Shown: positions 35,259 through 46,470 of the stretch, piece after piece
Layout of the letters: every line of letters begins with the position of its first letter
How positions within the stretch are numbered: position 1 is the first letter of the stretch
DNA from: Thysanoteuthis rhombus
Lineage: Eukaryota; Mollusca; Cephalopoda; Oegopsida; Thysanoteuthidae
Assembly: GCA_963457665.1 (NCBI GenBank)
Contig: OY735207.1
Span: 33,865,816-33,929,815 of the forward strand
Direction of reading: 5' to 3'
DNA length: 64,000 nt
The notes under the pieces: model-generated
The model's database searches: none
What the model was told of the DNA's origin: nothing
What the model saw: the letters and a program-made list of their open reading frames with translations, nothing else
Made by a program: the position numbers and the translations under genes

Positions 35259-35690
35259 CACCTACCTGGAAGGTATGTATATTGAAATCGTTCTTTCCAT
35301 AAAATCCACTTAAAAGAATCATTAAAACAAATATTGTAAAAGCACTTTGAGTTGTCTACGATTTAAAGGAAATGTCATATCATTCCTGGGTGCAATGCTA
35401 GGAAAATCATGTAGAACTTTTTTTCATTTTACTTGCTGTCATATTTACACGCAAGCCAACCTAAGACTACGTACTTGAAATGTGTTACTTGGTCTTTACC
35501 TATTTAAATCCAAGATGATTCATGTTTTTCAATAGTCAACAAGTATGTACCATCTTTTTTTTATGTTTCAGGCAAAGTGAAATTACATCCCGTTGACTTG
35601 GCCAGTGTCATATCCATTGGAGGAATTTAAACAAACTGTGAAAATATTCTTTGTATTTTATTGAACAAATAAAATATATATTAGCAATCT
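35259..35690 (+). other. 3'UTR of gene B with intron and polyadenylation signal
   Basis: After the TAA, the UTR runs to 35272 (CTACCTGGAAG, donor GTATGT). An intron follows to the acceptor TTTCAG at 35571. A last exon from 35572 contains GTTGACTTGGCCAGTGTC and AATAAA at 35668-35673. The same layout is seen in the copies at 49812-50240 and 60639-61053, and the phrase TTGGCCAGTGTCA persists in the decayed paralogues. Confidence 0.75.
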
Positions 35691-35699
35691 GACAAAATT

Positions 35700-36305
35700 G
35701 TTTTTGTTTTCTTTGATTCATTCTAACAACTTATACGCCCGTCGATGATTAAAGATGATACAATGAACGCTACACTCCGTTGCTGAAGAATTGTGTGTGA
35801 AGCATTCTTTCAAATCTACGACCCATATTATATAACAACTATCATTTGTTATTTATCCTATTCTATAGCTGATGAGAGCTATTTCAAAATGGCTGCCGGT
35901 GACAACGCTTTCAAAACAATTAACGTATCATCGATGAATATAATATGGTCTTGGAGATATGATTATTTTTTTTGTACCGTGCGTAGTTCTTGGGAATCGT
36001 AATTTCAATAATACATAGATGTCATTGAAAATCCAAGTTAGAAGCTATAACTGAAAATTGTAATTGCAATAAAGTTGTGTAGACTAAGCTGATAGTTGAA
36101 CTCGATCATTCGTTTATTATGGAATCACCAAGAAGAACCAACAAATTTAGTAGAACTAAAAAGGCAGTAAGCGGCATTTCGTAACGATGTAAGAAGTTTC
36201 TCTTCTGTTTTGATTCTAACTTTTTAGGATTATCTCTTTCGCACATCTCCTTATGAATAAGTATTTCTTAATCGTATTGACTCGATTCGAACTGTGATTG
36301 TCCTT

Positions 36306-36307
<2 letters not shown>
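35700..36307. other. Spacer after gene B
   Basis: Corresponds in part to 50260-50760 after gene C and, inverted, to 60120-60600 after gene E (TGAAGCATTCTTTC, CAATTTTTGTGTC-like blocks). No gene is seen. Confidence 0.5.

Positions 36308-36361
<54 letters not shown>
36308..36361. repeat. (AC)27 microsatellite
   Basis: Uninterrupted AC dinucleotide run of 27 units. Confidence 0.98.
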
Positions 36362-36362
<1 letters not shown>

Positions 36363-36559
36363 ATTCAGTGTAAAACGAACGTACTCCTTTGGTATTGATG
36401 TTCACCGTTAACAAATGTTTGTTTTAAATGTGTGTCTATGAGAACAATATAAGACATAATGCCTCTCACAACATTGCCAAGACGATTTTCTTCCCACAAT
36501 TCCCACTCCTGTCTCTTGTATTCTTTAACTGTATTAACTACTGACATATTGGAAGAAAG

Positions 36560-37540
36560 GGGGCTTTCATGTGGAAAGAAAAGCGAGTAATGTCCGAAAC
36601 AAGTGTAGGGGTCTCGTGTAAAAAAAGAAAGGTTAATTAAAAAATGGCTGATAAGTATTGAAGGAGAATTCTAATGTTGAGAACAGTGTGATGTTGAAAA
36701 AGGAGACTGATGTTAAAAACTGAAAAGAGTTCCCTTCAATTCTATTTTCTACAAATAAAAAAATTAAACTTTTCCTCAGATTTCATTCCCTAAATTGTAA
36801 AAATGAAAAAAAATTACCTGCAATTTTGCTCCCCCAGAGCGAAAAAGAATTAAACGTTTCTTCCCGATTTTATTCTTTAGAGTGCAGAAATAAAGAAAAA
36901 AATATCCTCAATTTTGACCCCCAAAAGAAGAAAAAATCCTCTTCGATTTTGGAAGTTGAAAAATATCCTGCCGACGATTTTGACCACTAAAGGGTGGAAA
37001 GTTTACTAATCATTTGAAATCTTGAAAGTTAAAAGAAATCATACCCTTTCATTTCGAACCTCTTAGTGAATAAAAAACAATTATTTCTCGATTTTGACCA
37101 AAATAGTGAAAGAACTCCCTCTTGATTGCTTCCTCGAGAAATGTTAAAAAAATTTTCCCTCAATTTCAATCACTAAATGTCTAAAAAATGTTTTTCTTCC
37201 AGATGAAGAAAATCAACGATTCCCACTCGACTTTGGCACTTAGAAGAAAATAAGCGCCCTCAATCTGTTTTGACACCAAAGAATGAAAGAAACATCTTCG
37301 ATTTTGAGGACTAAAAGTGAAAATATTTTCCCCTCAATTTGGGTCCCAATGAGTGAAGAAACCTTCCCAAATGCTTTGGAACCTAAAAGTGTAAAATAAT
37401 TTCCCGTAGACTTTAACCCCCGACGCAAAAATATCTTAATTACTTCACAATTATGAATTTAACAGACCCACCCCCCACCAAGAAAACAGTACCATGTTTA
37501 CCCCTGAAAGTCTAATGCAATACCCCCATCTATTTTGACC
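36560..37540 (-). repeat. S array at the left edge of tandem unit 2
   Basis: The longest array. Reverse units such as CTCAATTTTGACCCCCAAAAG, CGATTTTGACCACTAAAGGG and TCAATTTGGGTCCCAATGAG recur about every 35-40 bases to 37540. A leading spacer (36560-36720) with TTAAAAACTG-type blocks is shared with 25370-25500 and, inverted, with 59640-59900. Confidence 0.7.
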
Positions 37541-37542
37541 CT

Positions 37543-37544
<2 letters not shown>

Positions 37545-37595
<51 letters not shown>

Positions 37596-37935
37596 GTCTT
37601 TTAGGGTCCGTCGTTGGACATAGATCCTTCCCAGGATTCGCCATGTGGGCGTCGCTGAGCTAGTATTTTCTGAATTTGTTAAGCTTTTCTCTTCATCTAA
37701 TTCCCTGCCGGTCTCCGTTGCGCATGTGATGTCTGGGGATCCATGTCATGAGTCGTGATGTCCATCGGTCGTCTGTAATTCTCTTGACATGGCCAGCCCA
37801 TTGCCATTTAGGTTTATTAACGGATTCTATGATGTCCCTGACTCCTGTCTTCACCCAGATGTAGTGTGCTGTCTTGCAGTCCCACCACGTGGGGTTGGGC
37901 ATAATTCTTTCATGTGCACGTTCTATGGTTCTCAA
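37545..37935 (-). mobile_element. RTE LINE 3' end with (ATC)n tail
   Basis: (ATC)n at 37545-37593 is the 3' tail, read as GAT on the minus strand. Minus-strand frame 37693-37935 gives IERAHERIMPNPTWWDCKTA, HYIWVKTGVRDIIE, KWQWAGHVKRITDDRWTSRL and TWIPRHHMRNGDRQG, the typical end of an RTE reverse transcriptase. It is inserted inside an S array (S units flank it on both sides). Confidence 0.85.
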
Positions 37936-37964
37936 TTTGCAGATCTGTCTCGGATTTCTTTCAA

Positions 37965-38240
37965 GTTTTACTTTTTAAAAAATCCATCTTTCATGTCGAC
38001 CCTTAACAGAGAAAAAGAATTCTTCTTTCGAAATCCGACTTCAAAAAGTGGAGAAAATCTTTCTCTACGAAGTTGATTGTAGAGACAGAAAACAATTTTC
38101 CCCCAGATTTTAGTACCAAAAAGTAATGAATTATTCCTTTTGATGGAAGAATAAACGTTTTCTTTCGATTTCAAGCCTTGAAATAGAAAAAAAAAACGGA
38201 AGTAAAAAATTCCTTTCAATTTTGATCAACAGAATTGCCA
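37965..38240 (-). repeat. S array, continuation after the RTE insertion
   Basis: Units such as CAGATTTTAGTACCAAAAAG and CGATTTCAAGCCTTGAAATAG continue the array of 36560-37540. It reappears inverted at 58845-59640. Confidence 0.6.
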
Positions 38241-38389
38241 AAAACACCGCAATATATCACATACAGAGATCCTATAATTGCAATACAGATTTTCCTGATG
38301 GAAGCCACGTAATGCTTATTTATACATAAGTCACATGACTCATATATGAGCTTCACTTTCCTTCAACCACATGTGATATTATCGTGTCC

Positions 38390-39321
38390 TTTTGAATATA
38401 CATCTACAACACTCTCTGGTCAAGTTATGCTGATAAATACATTACAATATAATATCAGTCTAACGTACACAATAAGCATAAAGTGTATTACAATGGATTA
38501 AATTGAATGAACTATCTAAATGCAGAATAAATGATTTTGTTGAAAACTATTCAATATTCGCCGAGAAATTCTATTCATAATGAAATTGCTTTTCTTCCAC
38601 AAAAAACCTTTATTTTGTAGCATGGCTTGTGTTCTATAGATTCATGGCTGCAATTGGCGATATGATGATTTTCCGTCTGAAGGAGGATTGATATTTGCTT
38701 TAATGAAGAATCTATCTAGAATCACATTGAAGGAGTATTATGCAATGAAAGTTTCCCATCAGAGTTCAGCTAATAACTACTTTTCAGACTAAGGGCTTAT
38801 ATTGGGAGGGGAAGAGCATTTGGACACATGTGAACACACACACACACATGCACACACTCACGCACATGCTCACACATACACACACTTCGGTATTATAAAG
38901 TAGTAAAATGTACGTAAGTAAATACAAATATAAGTAGAGAACTTCAATCCATAGAGGAAAAACACAGACATATTCGAAGTCAGCGGATCAGATGGGATTT
39001 TATCTCTGAAAGTATTTATTACTTGTGTCGATGTAAGCGTCAGATTTATCCCGATCTACACACCTGACACCCACAAGCCACAGTGTATCGACACGGTGGG
39101 GAGTGGAACCATAACCAATAAAACAGGATAAACAACAACAATCTCTTGAAGAAACATTGTACTTTGATTAGATGAGTTCTACGATTTCGAAGAATCCTTT
39201 AGAAAAACTCAATCATATAGCGTAGCGTTATCAATATCATCTGAGATCATCAACTGATTTACAGGCAGTGAATATGTATTTGACAAAACAGAGACAATTA
39301 TGTCAGATTGCTGATGAAGTT
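38390..39321. other. Downstream flank of the D1 gene, with CA-rich tract
   Basis: Duplicate of 25690-26905 in unit 1, and inverted counterpart of 57850-58700. A CA-rich microsatellite lies at 38836-38884. No gene. Confidence 0.6.
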
Positions 39322-42300
39322 TTTATTTGCACAATGAAATATATAAAAAATATTACAGGTAGATTTCAATAGTTCAAAATTAAAGGATGTGACACTGGCC
39401 AAGTCAGACGGTACATTGGTTCATTGTGTCTGAAATAGAAAAAAGACAAAGATGTAACTAACTTGTCAACTGATGAATAACATGAATCATCTCTGACTGA
39501 TTTATAATTCAGTCAATAAATCACATACATGCAAATATCATCCCAAACAGAAGCAAACAAGCTACTGATTGTACCGCTCAAACGCTGTAGCATCTTCTCG
39601 AAGATAAAACATTCAATTTAGACAAAGAAAACTTTGTATTTGACTTTACATTATGTGATTTAATGATTTCTAAATGGAAATTCTATTGAGAAGAACGATT
39701 TCAATATACATGCCTTCGTGGAAGTCGTTATGAATATAACTTTCTGATTCTCCTTATGTCATTTGGTCCAAGAGTTGTTTGCCCAGCTAAGGTACCATAA
39801 TTGATCCTCTTGTACGGTCGTGTCTAAATCTCAAAGCATGGCCAGCTTCGTGCAAGACCACTGAAGCCAGCTTTAGGCCTCGACCTCTCTTATATTTGTA
39901 GGTTTCTGCATCGTCAAAATGGATGTCACCAGCAATAGGACTCCGTGAAGGATAATATGCGTGGGCTAACACTCCTCCTGAAATCAAGTTACAATGCATT
40001 TCAGTCTCATTAAATAGCAACATTCAGTTTATATCATTCGAATCATTCATTAACATAACCAAAGCAGGTGATTATTATTATTCAACAAAACTACGTTAAC
40101 AGCTACACGTAATGCTTACTTACATATTCACCAACTCCAACCATAGATTAAGACAAAGTCATGAACAAATACATTTGCATAACAAATAACATTTGCAAGG
40201 ATTTAAGGATTATCAACAATCATACGAATCTAAAAATCACAATCAAATAAATATGTTTTCAGAAAAGACAAATAAGAAAATACGTTAGCAACCAGGCTGT
40301 GAAAAATAGTAAAAGGCTTTTAATAACTCACCACGTCCATCCATATCAGAACGACAGGGAAGACGTTTTCCATGTACAAATCTAATTTCCATAATGGGCG
40401 TTCCTCTTTCAATTTTTCAAAACTTCAATCTTGTTGGACCTTCCCACGAACGGAGTCCATTAACGAACGCTCTCCTGCAACGGGCAAATATTTCAATGAA
40501 GAGAAAGGTCTCTTTTAGCAAGATATCTTTCAATTATGATAATACATTGTGCGAAATGAAAAACAAAACAAATGATGAATAGTTACCGAACACTGCTTCT
40601 ACTCATATCCTGATGTTTGTCACGTTCGATTTGCTTACTTTTGATAAAAAAAAGAAAAGAAAAAGAAATTTAGAAATATACAAGTGATCAAGATAACGTT
40701 CAAGTTTTTAAAACCTCATTACAATACTGGTGGAGGGGGATACAAAAAATCCTTTCTCTTGGTATGACAAAGAGTAAATATTTGAATATCCAACCCTCTG
40801 GCCTCATCGTTGTGACCTTTACATGGGATGCATATGTACATAACCAGCCAACCATCTATCCATACATCAATTGATCCACACAGCTAAACCAATTCAGAAA
40901 CTCTAGAAACTTATGTTTACAGTTTTGATGGAAGATTTGCTTGCTGCTTTCGAAAAAGAAAATGTGTATCAATCTCGAACCAATAAGCAAAATCACAAGC
41001 TATATTTGGGGGATATCTTCTAATGATTTCTCCCACTTCATGGTTGATGGGATGATTTAATTTGAAAGTGTCGTTGATCTACTATTTGATGGTCTGTCAA
41101 CGTAAATATCTTGAATTCCACGACAAGGACGTAGCATTTGTTGCAAAGTACCTTCGTCAGCTTCTCCGGTCACTTGCAGTCCAGCAAACCTTTGAAATAA
41201 CCTAAAAGAAAAAAAAGCACGAATAGCAATGATTAAAATCTCAGTACTTGACTAGTGCAAATAAATCCAGGAAGATTTATTGTCAAGAAGCCCTTGTGAC
41301 ACACTCAGCTCAATAGGTATCAGAAATTGATATTAACAATAATAAAGAAGAATTATATAGAATAAAACGTTGCACGTTCCGAATGACTTACTTAAGAGCG
41401 TCTGTTCTGCGTTGAGTGTAATCTGGTGAGAGCTTGTTCACATCATTCATGTCGCCGTATGTACGGAGGTATTGCTGCAAATACATAATTTTAGCATGTT
41501 TGATAATTACATAATGGAAACCAAAAGGACGAGTGAATACTACACCGTAAAATGTACATACAATACTGACATGGAGTGATGCGTGACAAGCTAGTCTCTA
41601 AACAAGTTTTATTGATGTTGAAAGAATGTTAAATTTCAGTTACATTAAATAAACTTCATGTATCTATCTTTGATGTTTAATAATTAAGTAAGGCTCAACT
41701 GTATTCTATGAGCTATATTTGTAAATGACCAAGAGGAATTTTTCCAAGACTTCGATTTTAAAACGGTTTAACATTATTAACTGCATACCCCAGACGTAGC
41801 CCAGCTCGTTTAAAAAGTATTCTCTGGCATATTCTCCACTGATGCATTGCATTCTGTGTTTAGATTTTCAATCGTAACAGAATAAGGGAATCCTGAATTC
41901 TGGGGTCTCTGATATCTGTACGTTTTGTTATATTTGCATGAATATTTTAAAACATTCTAATTCTATCTTTTAGGCGTGCACAGACTTGCAACAGACGTCA
42001 AAATCATACAGAAAAGTATGGGCTTTGAACAATACACGAGCTCACTCGCTTCTCTTTGCTCACTCGGATAAAATTCAAGCCGAACAGGTCAAGGTTTTAT
42101 TTAATGAATACTGAATAGAACAAAAAAGTTCAATGAATATAAATGAAAGTTGAAGATGATTTAAGCTTTATTTGTTGTTTTTGTAACTAAAATAAATGAG
42201 AAGTTGAGAAGGTAATGTTTTCTTTTATACAAATAGAATAAGATGTCGATTAAACATTTATAAAGCTCGATGGTAGGTTAACTGTGATGCTTAGTTCGAA

Positions 42301-42674
42301 TCTACAAGTCATGTATCCTTTGCTAGTAGTCTACACTTAGTAAGCTGGTCAGTGGGGTAAGTGAGGTCCTAACTGACTACAAATACAGCAGTGAAGCTGA
42401 CGCTATGGTAGTACCAAATATTTACTATGATTCTGACTTGAGGCTACAATAGAAGAGTACTGATTTCACTGCAGTAGCAATTCTTTGAGATTTGTTTGAC
42501 AAGAGTTATGCTGTTGAAATAGGGAGAGTTTACTAACATCCACATTTAAATCGTTTGAAATTGTTTGGTGAGATTCTGGTGTTATTCTCTGAAGAAAACT
42601 GCCAAGAGGGGTTTTTGAAAGGGAGGGCTAGCTGTCACTTTGGACAATGTCAGAGCCAATAGTAACCACCACAT
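39322..42674 (-). pseudogene. Matrixin D-type pseudogene D1, all six exons recognisable
   Basis: Exon 1 at 42538-42674 (MWWLLLALTLSKVTASPPF, then a 1-base deletion shifts the frame to a stop). Exon 2 at 41392-41474 (QYLRTYGDMNDVNKLSPDY, intact). Exon 3 near 41094-41212, whose switch reads RPCRGIQD: the Cys and Arg of PRCG are transposed. Exon 4 near 40580-40637, shortened with an in-frame TGA. Exon 5 at 40332-40474, with TGA in place of a conserved codon and loop HGKRLPCRSDMDGRG. Exon 6 at 39787-39977, where zinc motif HEAGHALRFRHD has lost its Gly, followed by TAG at MVP. AATAAA (minus) is at 39322-39327. The exon-3 donor is also weakened (AGTAGAT). With several independent lesions, it is dead. 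Confidence 0.9.
40725..40945 (-). repeat. Dispersed repeat family R fragment inside D1 intron
   Basis: GGTATGACAAAGAGTAAATA, CCAACCCTCTGGCCTC, CATAACCAGCCAACCATC and GAAACTTATGTTTACAGTTT parallel 14035-14210 of the inverted R copy. It is the only family R copy recognised outside NIT2 in the window. Confidence 0.5.
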
Positions 42675-42758
42675 TCTCACACACTCTAAATACCGTCTTT
42701 TTTCAGCTTCGATGAGAGAGTTTCCTAATGAAATAGTGGCTTGTACTGAATTTTGCTT

Positions 42759-42767
42759 CTACTTATA
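42759..42767 (-). promoter_or_regulatory. TATA box of the dead gene D1
   Basis: On the minus strand TATAAGTAG, followed by AAGCAAAATTCAG, resembles TATAAATAGAAGCAAGATTTGAG before gene B. It lies about 90 bases upstream of the D1 ATG. The D0 copy at 28.2 kb lacks it. Confidence 0.5.
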
Positions 42768-43009
42768 CAATGTTGAAAATACATTTCTGTAGCAGCTGGC
42801 ACTTTGACATCAGTAATCTAGTTTGATATCACATTTCTACATCTTTAATGTCTATGCAGTTTCAAGTTTTAAAATCTGATATCATTCCAGCTGTCGATAA
42901 AGGTTAATTTGTTGTTATGCTTTTAGATTATAAATTATTGGAAATATTAATTCATTAGTTTTTCTTATTATAATCATTCATTGATGGAAAATGATTTGTG
43001 TATATTAAT

Positions 43010-43350
43010 CATCAAACAGGGATTTTGGTCCCTATCAGGGTTGAAAAAAGGAGTAACAGCTTTTTACAGCTCCTCGTTGAGCAGGTAAGATAGTTATGGG
43101 AGAACAGTTTCTCCAAATATCCAATACTTCGTTACACTACCCTTCAATAACAATGCGAAATTCCAGTGATTTGACATGTCGTCAAACATCTGGTTACAGA
43201 ATAAAAACGCATGGGGAAGTGGAATCATGCCTCTTCGAAAAGCTTTTTTTGCCAAAAACGAAACAAAGTCATTCTTCCGTTGAAATTCGAACTCGGTTCT
43301 CTGACTCTGTTTTCCGTGTTGGTGATTGTCACTCCACTCCTCACCTTTTT
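43010..43350 (-). mobile_element. tRNA-derived SINE, family 2 (duplicate of 28505-28830)
   Basis: Same sequence order as the unit-1 copy, including the B-box-like GAGTTCGAATTTC at about 43283-43295 and GCTGTTACTCC near 43053. It was copied with the segmental duplication and is not a new insertion. Confidence 0.65.
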
Positions 43351-43444
43351 ATAGTATTATGTATATCTTTATTGAAATACTATTCAAGAAAATGAAATGT
43401 TTCAATACAAATAATAATTTATCAAGGGAACCCATTAAAAGTAA

Positions 43445-44060
43445 AAGAAGAGATACTTTTTTATTGCACATGGTTCATTTCGACTAATTTGCTCGTCTTT
43501 TTTCTCATCTCAAAACGTTTTGACCCTGTGCCCAGGGGACATCCATGGCTGTCTGTTGTATTTCTGGTGTTTTATCAAATGTTGTTCTTGGGTAATATGT
43601 CCAGTAATTCTCACACACGTCACGTCTGCTTTTTTGTGTCTCTGTGCACTTTGGATCGTCCCCTCCTGACCCTTGCACTGACTTTGTGATCCCCAGTTGA
43701 GTTTTTCACTTTGTTTCCTTCTTTTGGGCTATCTTTTCAAGATCTGAGGTTCACCCTTTGTACTTTCTTGGTCATTAGTTACCACAAGCTACTAATGTCA
43801 ATACACAGTCTGCTGATTGAGTTTTCCGTAGATAGCATGTAGGCAGATTCTTCCAACATTCTTATCTTCAAATGTACACTCTTGCCAATTATTTTGACTT
43901 CAATCCATTTCAGTTTTAGTATCCCTATCCTTCCCTATATGATCATCAATGCCAGATTTTGAGGTTTCTCCATGTGATACAACTTTTAGGTGTTTCTTAG
44001 GTTTCAGAATACGCAGAGATTTCCTTTCCACCCTTTTCGATTGATTAATAACAAATCTTC
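43445..44060 (-). repeat. Second copy of the unrecognised element at 28935-29560
   Basis: Matches unit 1 throughout (ACATCCATGGCTGTCTGT, CCTGACCCTTGCACTGAC). The minus-strand frame keeps EESAYMLSTENSISRLCID but has more stops than the first copy. Confidence 0.4.
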
Positions 44061-44519
44061 GAATTTAGAATTTACAATGACATGCTATGTAATGTCTGTT
44101 TTATGTACACGCTATTCTCTCAGACCAAGGGGAAAATGTGCCGGAACCGATGTTTAGATTGACATAGATACCCACCCAATGTCTAGCCAGATTACCTTGC
44201 AAACCATATCGCACTGCTATGGATTTGCTTCAAATTTAGTGAAAGTCTGTTAAAAACTAACACAGCACAGCTTCTTACATGGGTACAAACACTGACAATT
44301 GACACCAGTAAAATACACAATTATCTCAGCTACCAAGAAACGACCCTTATGCTCAAATCATAAGAATTTTTGATAACTCCAGCCTTTATTCGCGTCGGGG
44401 TTGAATGATCAATTTCGGGAAGAGCTTCAGCTTTTAAGAACGTGTACAAAAATGAAACTATTCACTAAAGAATTTTGAGAACGACAAGACTGTATGTAAA
44501 CATTTTTCAAGAATTAAAT

Positions 44520-44960
44520 ATATACATATATATATATATATGTATAATCATAAATTACGTTATGATGTATTGAAACTCTTTCCCTTTATTTCTAATGAAC
44601 TCCCGTTATTACTCGTTGAATTTATCATTTTGCTTAGACAATATAAATAGAATAAACAATTAAAGAAAATTGGGCTACTGCAAGAATCGAACCAGCAACT
44701 GCCTGTATGCAAAGGCCTAAAAAAAACTTTTTTCAACTCTAAATTCTCATTCTTTTCTGTGAATATGTCCAATTTCTTTCATTCAACGAGGCAAATACGT
44801 TATTAAGGAATAGATATATGATCCGACAGAACAATAATAAATTACACTATATTATATTGAAAGTCCTATCTGAAATGAACACCTGTCATTACACGGTAAA
44901 TGTATCATTTGGCTTAGACAGGGTAAATAAATAAACAATTAAAGAAATTCCTGTAGCAGC
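44520..44960 (-). mobile_element. SINE family 3 copies with (TA)n tail
   Basis: The minus-strand head at 44720-44670 contains GCTGGTTCGATTCTTGCAG (B box). The body TTCTTTAATTGTTTATTC, CTAAGCAAAATG, ending AATTTATG, runs into (TA)n at 44521-44542. A second body without a head is at 44825-44960, matching 30840-30920 in unit 1. A (TATG)/(TG)n tract follows at 44985-45042. Confidence 0.55.
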
Positions 44961-44994
44961 TCCATTTTCTTTAATTGTTTATTATATATATGTG

Positions 44995-45043
<49 letters not shown>

Positions 45044-45829
45044 AATGGAATTATCGTTCGCCACTAAAATATGTTTATGTTTCTGCTTGGGCTTCTTTAG
45101 GCAAATGAGTCGATTATTTTTTCGTTATTTTATTATTTGCTCAGATTATAACAGTGTCTTTTGTCAGTGAATAACTTTTCGAATCCATTTGTGAGTCAGA
45201 AAATTAGAAAAGAAATCGAAAAAAAATGTATATGTAACAAAGAGTTAGAAAGAAATAGTCCGTATCTCAATTTTATGCAATTTTGGAATTTCGAATACCA
45301 AAACAATATCTCTTCTGTTTAACAAGTAGAATTTGCCTTTTGTTTCAGTTCATAATTTAGTGACGTGTGATCTGAGGAAATGTGAAATCTTTCAACACCT
45401 TCGTAAAAAAAAGAATGATAAGAATTACAGAGCGATAAAAAGATTCCTGTCCGCGTATCTGTAAGGGTGTTACTGTTACCACCCAAACACGGCACATCGT
45501 AGGCCGAATCTTCTAAATATTACACGTTAAAATCCTCTAAATTGAAGAATAAAACAAATCTTTGTAACTCTTACCCGGTGATTTGCAGTAGTTCTATTAC
45601 GATGTTACTATAATGCTGATATGACTCTTATTTGGGGGGGGGGGGCTGCCTTTCTGTTACTTTCCATCATTTATTGATCACACATTTTTAACATTTTTTT
45701 CATCCTGCTTCATTTTCACATGAAAAAAAATGACTTTAACCTGAGATCATATTCTGTTCACAACTTTGAATGTTGAGATCAGAACTAAGGGAGATATTTT
45801 TGTCTTTAGTGAGCTAAAACGTATTTTCC

Positions 45830-45970
45830 CTTTCAGGGGTCAAAAGTGTAGAGAATCCTCTTTCTCTTTTGAGGAACCCAAGGTGACGGACCAAGTTTTT
45901 CTCTTTTAAAGGTTCAATGTTATGGGAAATTTAATTCTATTTAGGGTTCATAAGGTTGGGGAAAGTTTTG
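45830..45970 (+). repeat. Short S array upstream of gene C
   Basis: Units with TTTCAGGGGTCAAAAGTG, TTTTAAAGGTTCAATG and TTAGGGTTCATAAGG. Absent at the matching place before gene B (about 31.6 kb), so it was gained or lost after the tandem duplication. The rest of 45050-46370 matches the flank 31000-31810. Confidence 0.5.
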
Positions 45971-46376
45971 CTCTTTTATTTATTTATGCAAATAATTATA
46001 ATCTAATTTTGATCCAAAGGAAGTAATAAACATCAAGTTCGTGGCCGGTGAAGGCAGCCTATAAGCGACGTCTTGAATAAAAAGATGAATAAAAATAGCA
46101 AAAAAAAAAAACAAATGATATTTTCCATTGAAGCCAAGAATTATTATAAAAAAAACAGCAAGTGAGGTTTCTTTAAAATCTTTAGATTCGATAGATATAC
46201 AGAGGAAGCTTTTAGAAAAAAAATACTCTGCAAATATTATCACTTTTAGATCAGATTTTAATGATTTTAATATTGTTTTCTTTAATGACTGGTCATCCTT
46301 CAATGAGCAAGTGTGATAGACATCAGGGCTGCAAGAGTTAAATGCCAGCTGCTACAGAAGTCTATTCTGAACACTG

Positions 46377-46385
46377 TATAAATAG
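46377..46385 (+). promoter_or_regulatory. TATA box of matrixin gene C
   Basis: TATAAATAG, 86 bases before the ATG at 46471, in a flank nearly identical to that of gene B. Confidence 0.7.
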
Positions 46386-46470
46386 AAGCAAGATTTGAGG
46401 CAAGGCATAATTCCGTTGGAGAAGCCTCTGTTTGCATCAGGAAAAGAGACGATATTTGCACTCTGTGAGA

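Larger units (their letters stand above)
25700..35800. repeat. Tandem segmental duplication, unit 1 (partner 38390-50240)
   Basis: Order of landmarks in both units: CA-rich tract, D-type 3'UTR, D-type exon 1 (-), SINE 2, unrecognised element, SINE 3 with (TA)n, (TG)n, TATA box, B-type gene (+), 3'UTR. The offset is about 14.5 kb at the B-type genes. Unit 1 has lost D exons 2-6. Unit 2 carries an extra S array and a (CA)n tract. Confidence 0.85.

Noticed and set aside
35259-38000. Hemopexin domain after the catalytic exon
   Set aside because: Every intact copy stops at TAA right after IKRIKQLYA, and no hemopexin-like frame is found downstream. These are matrilysin-type proteins.
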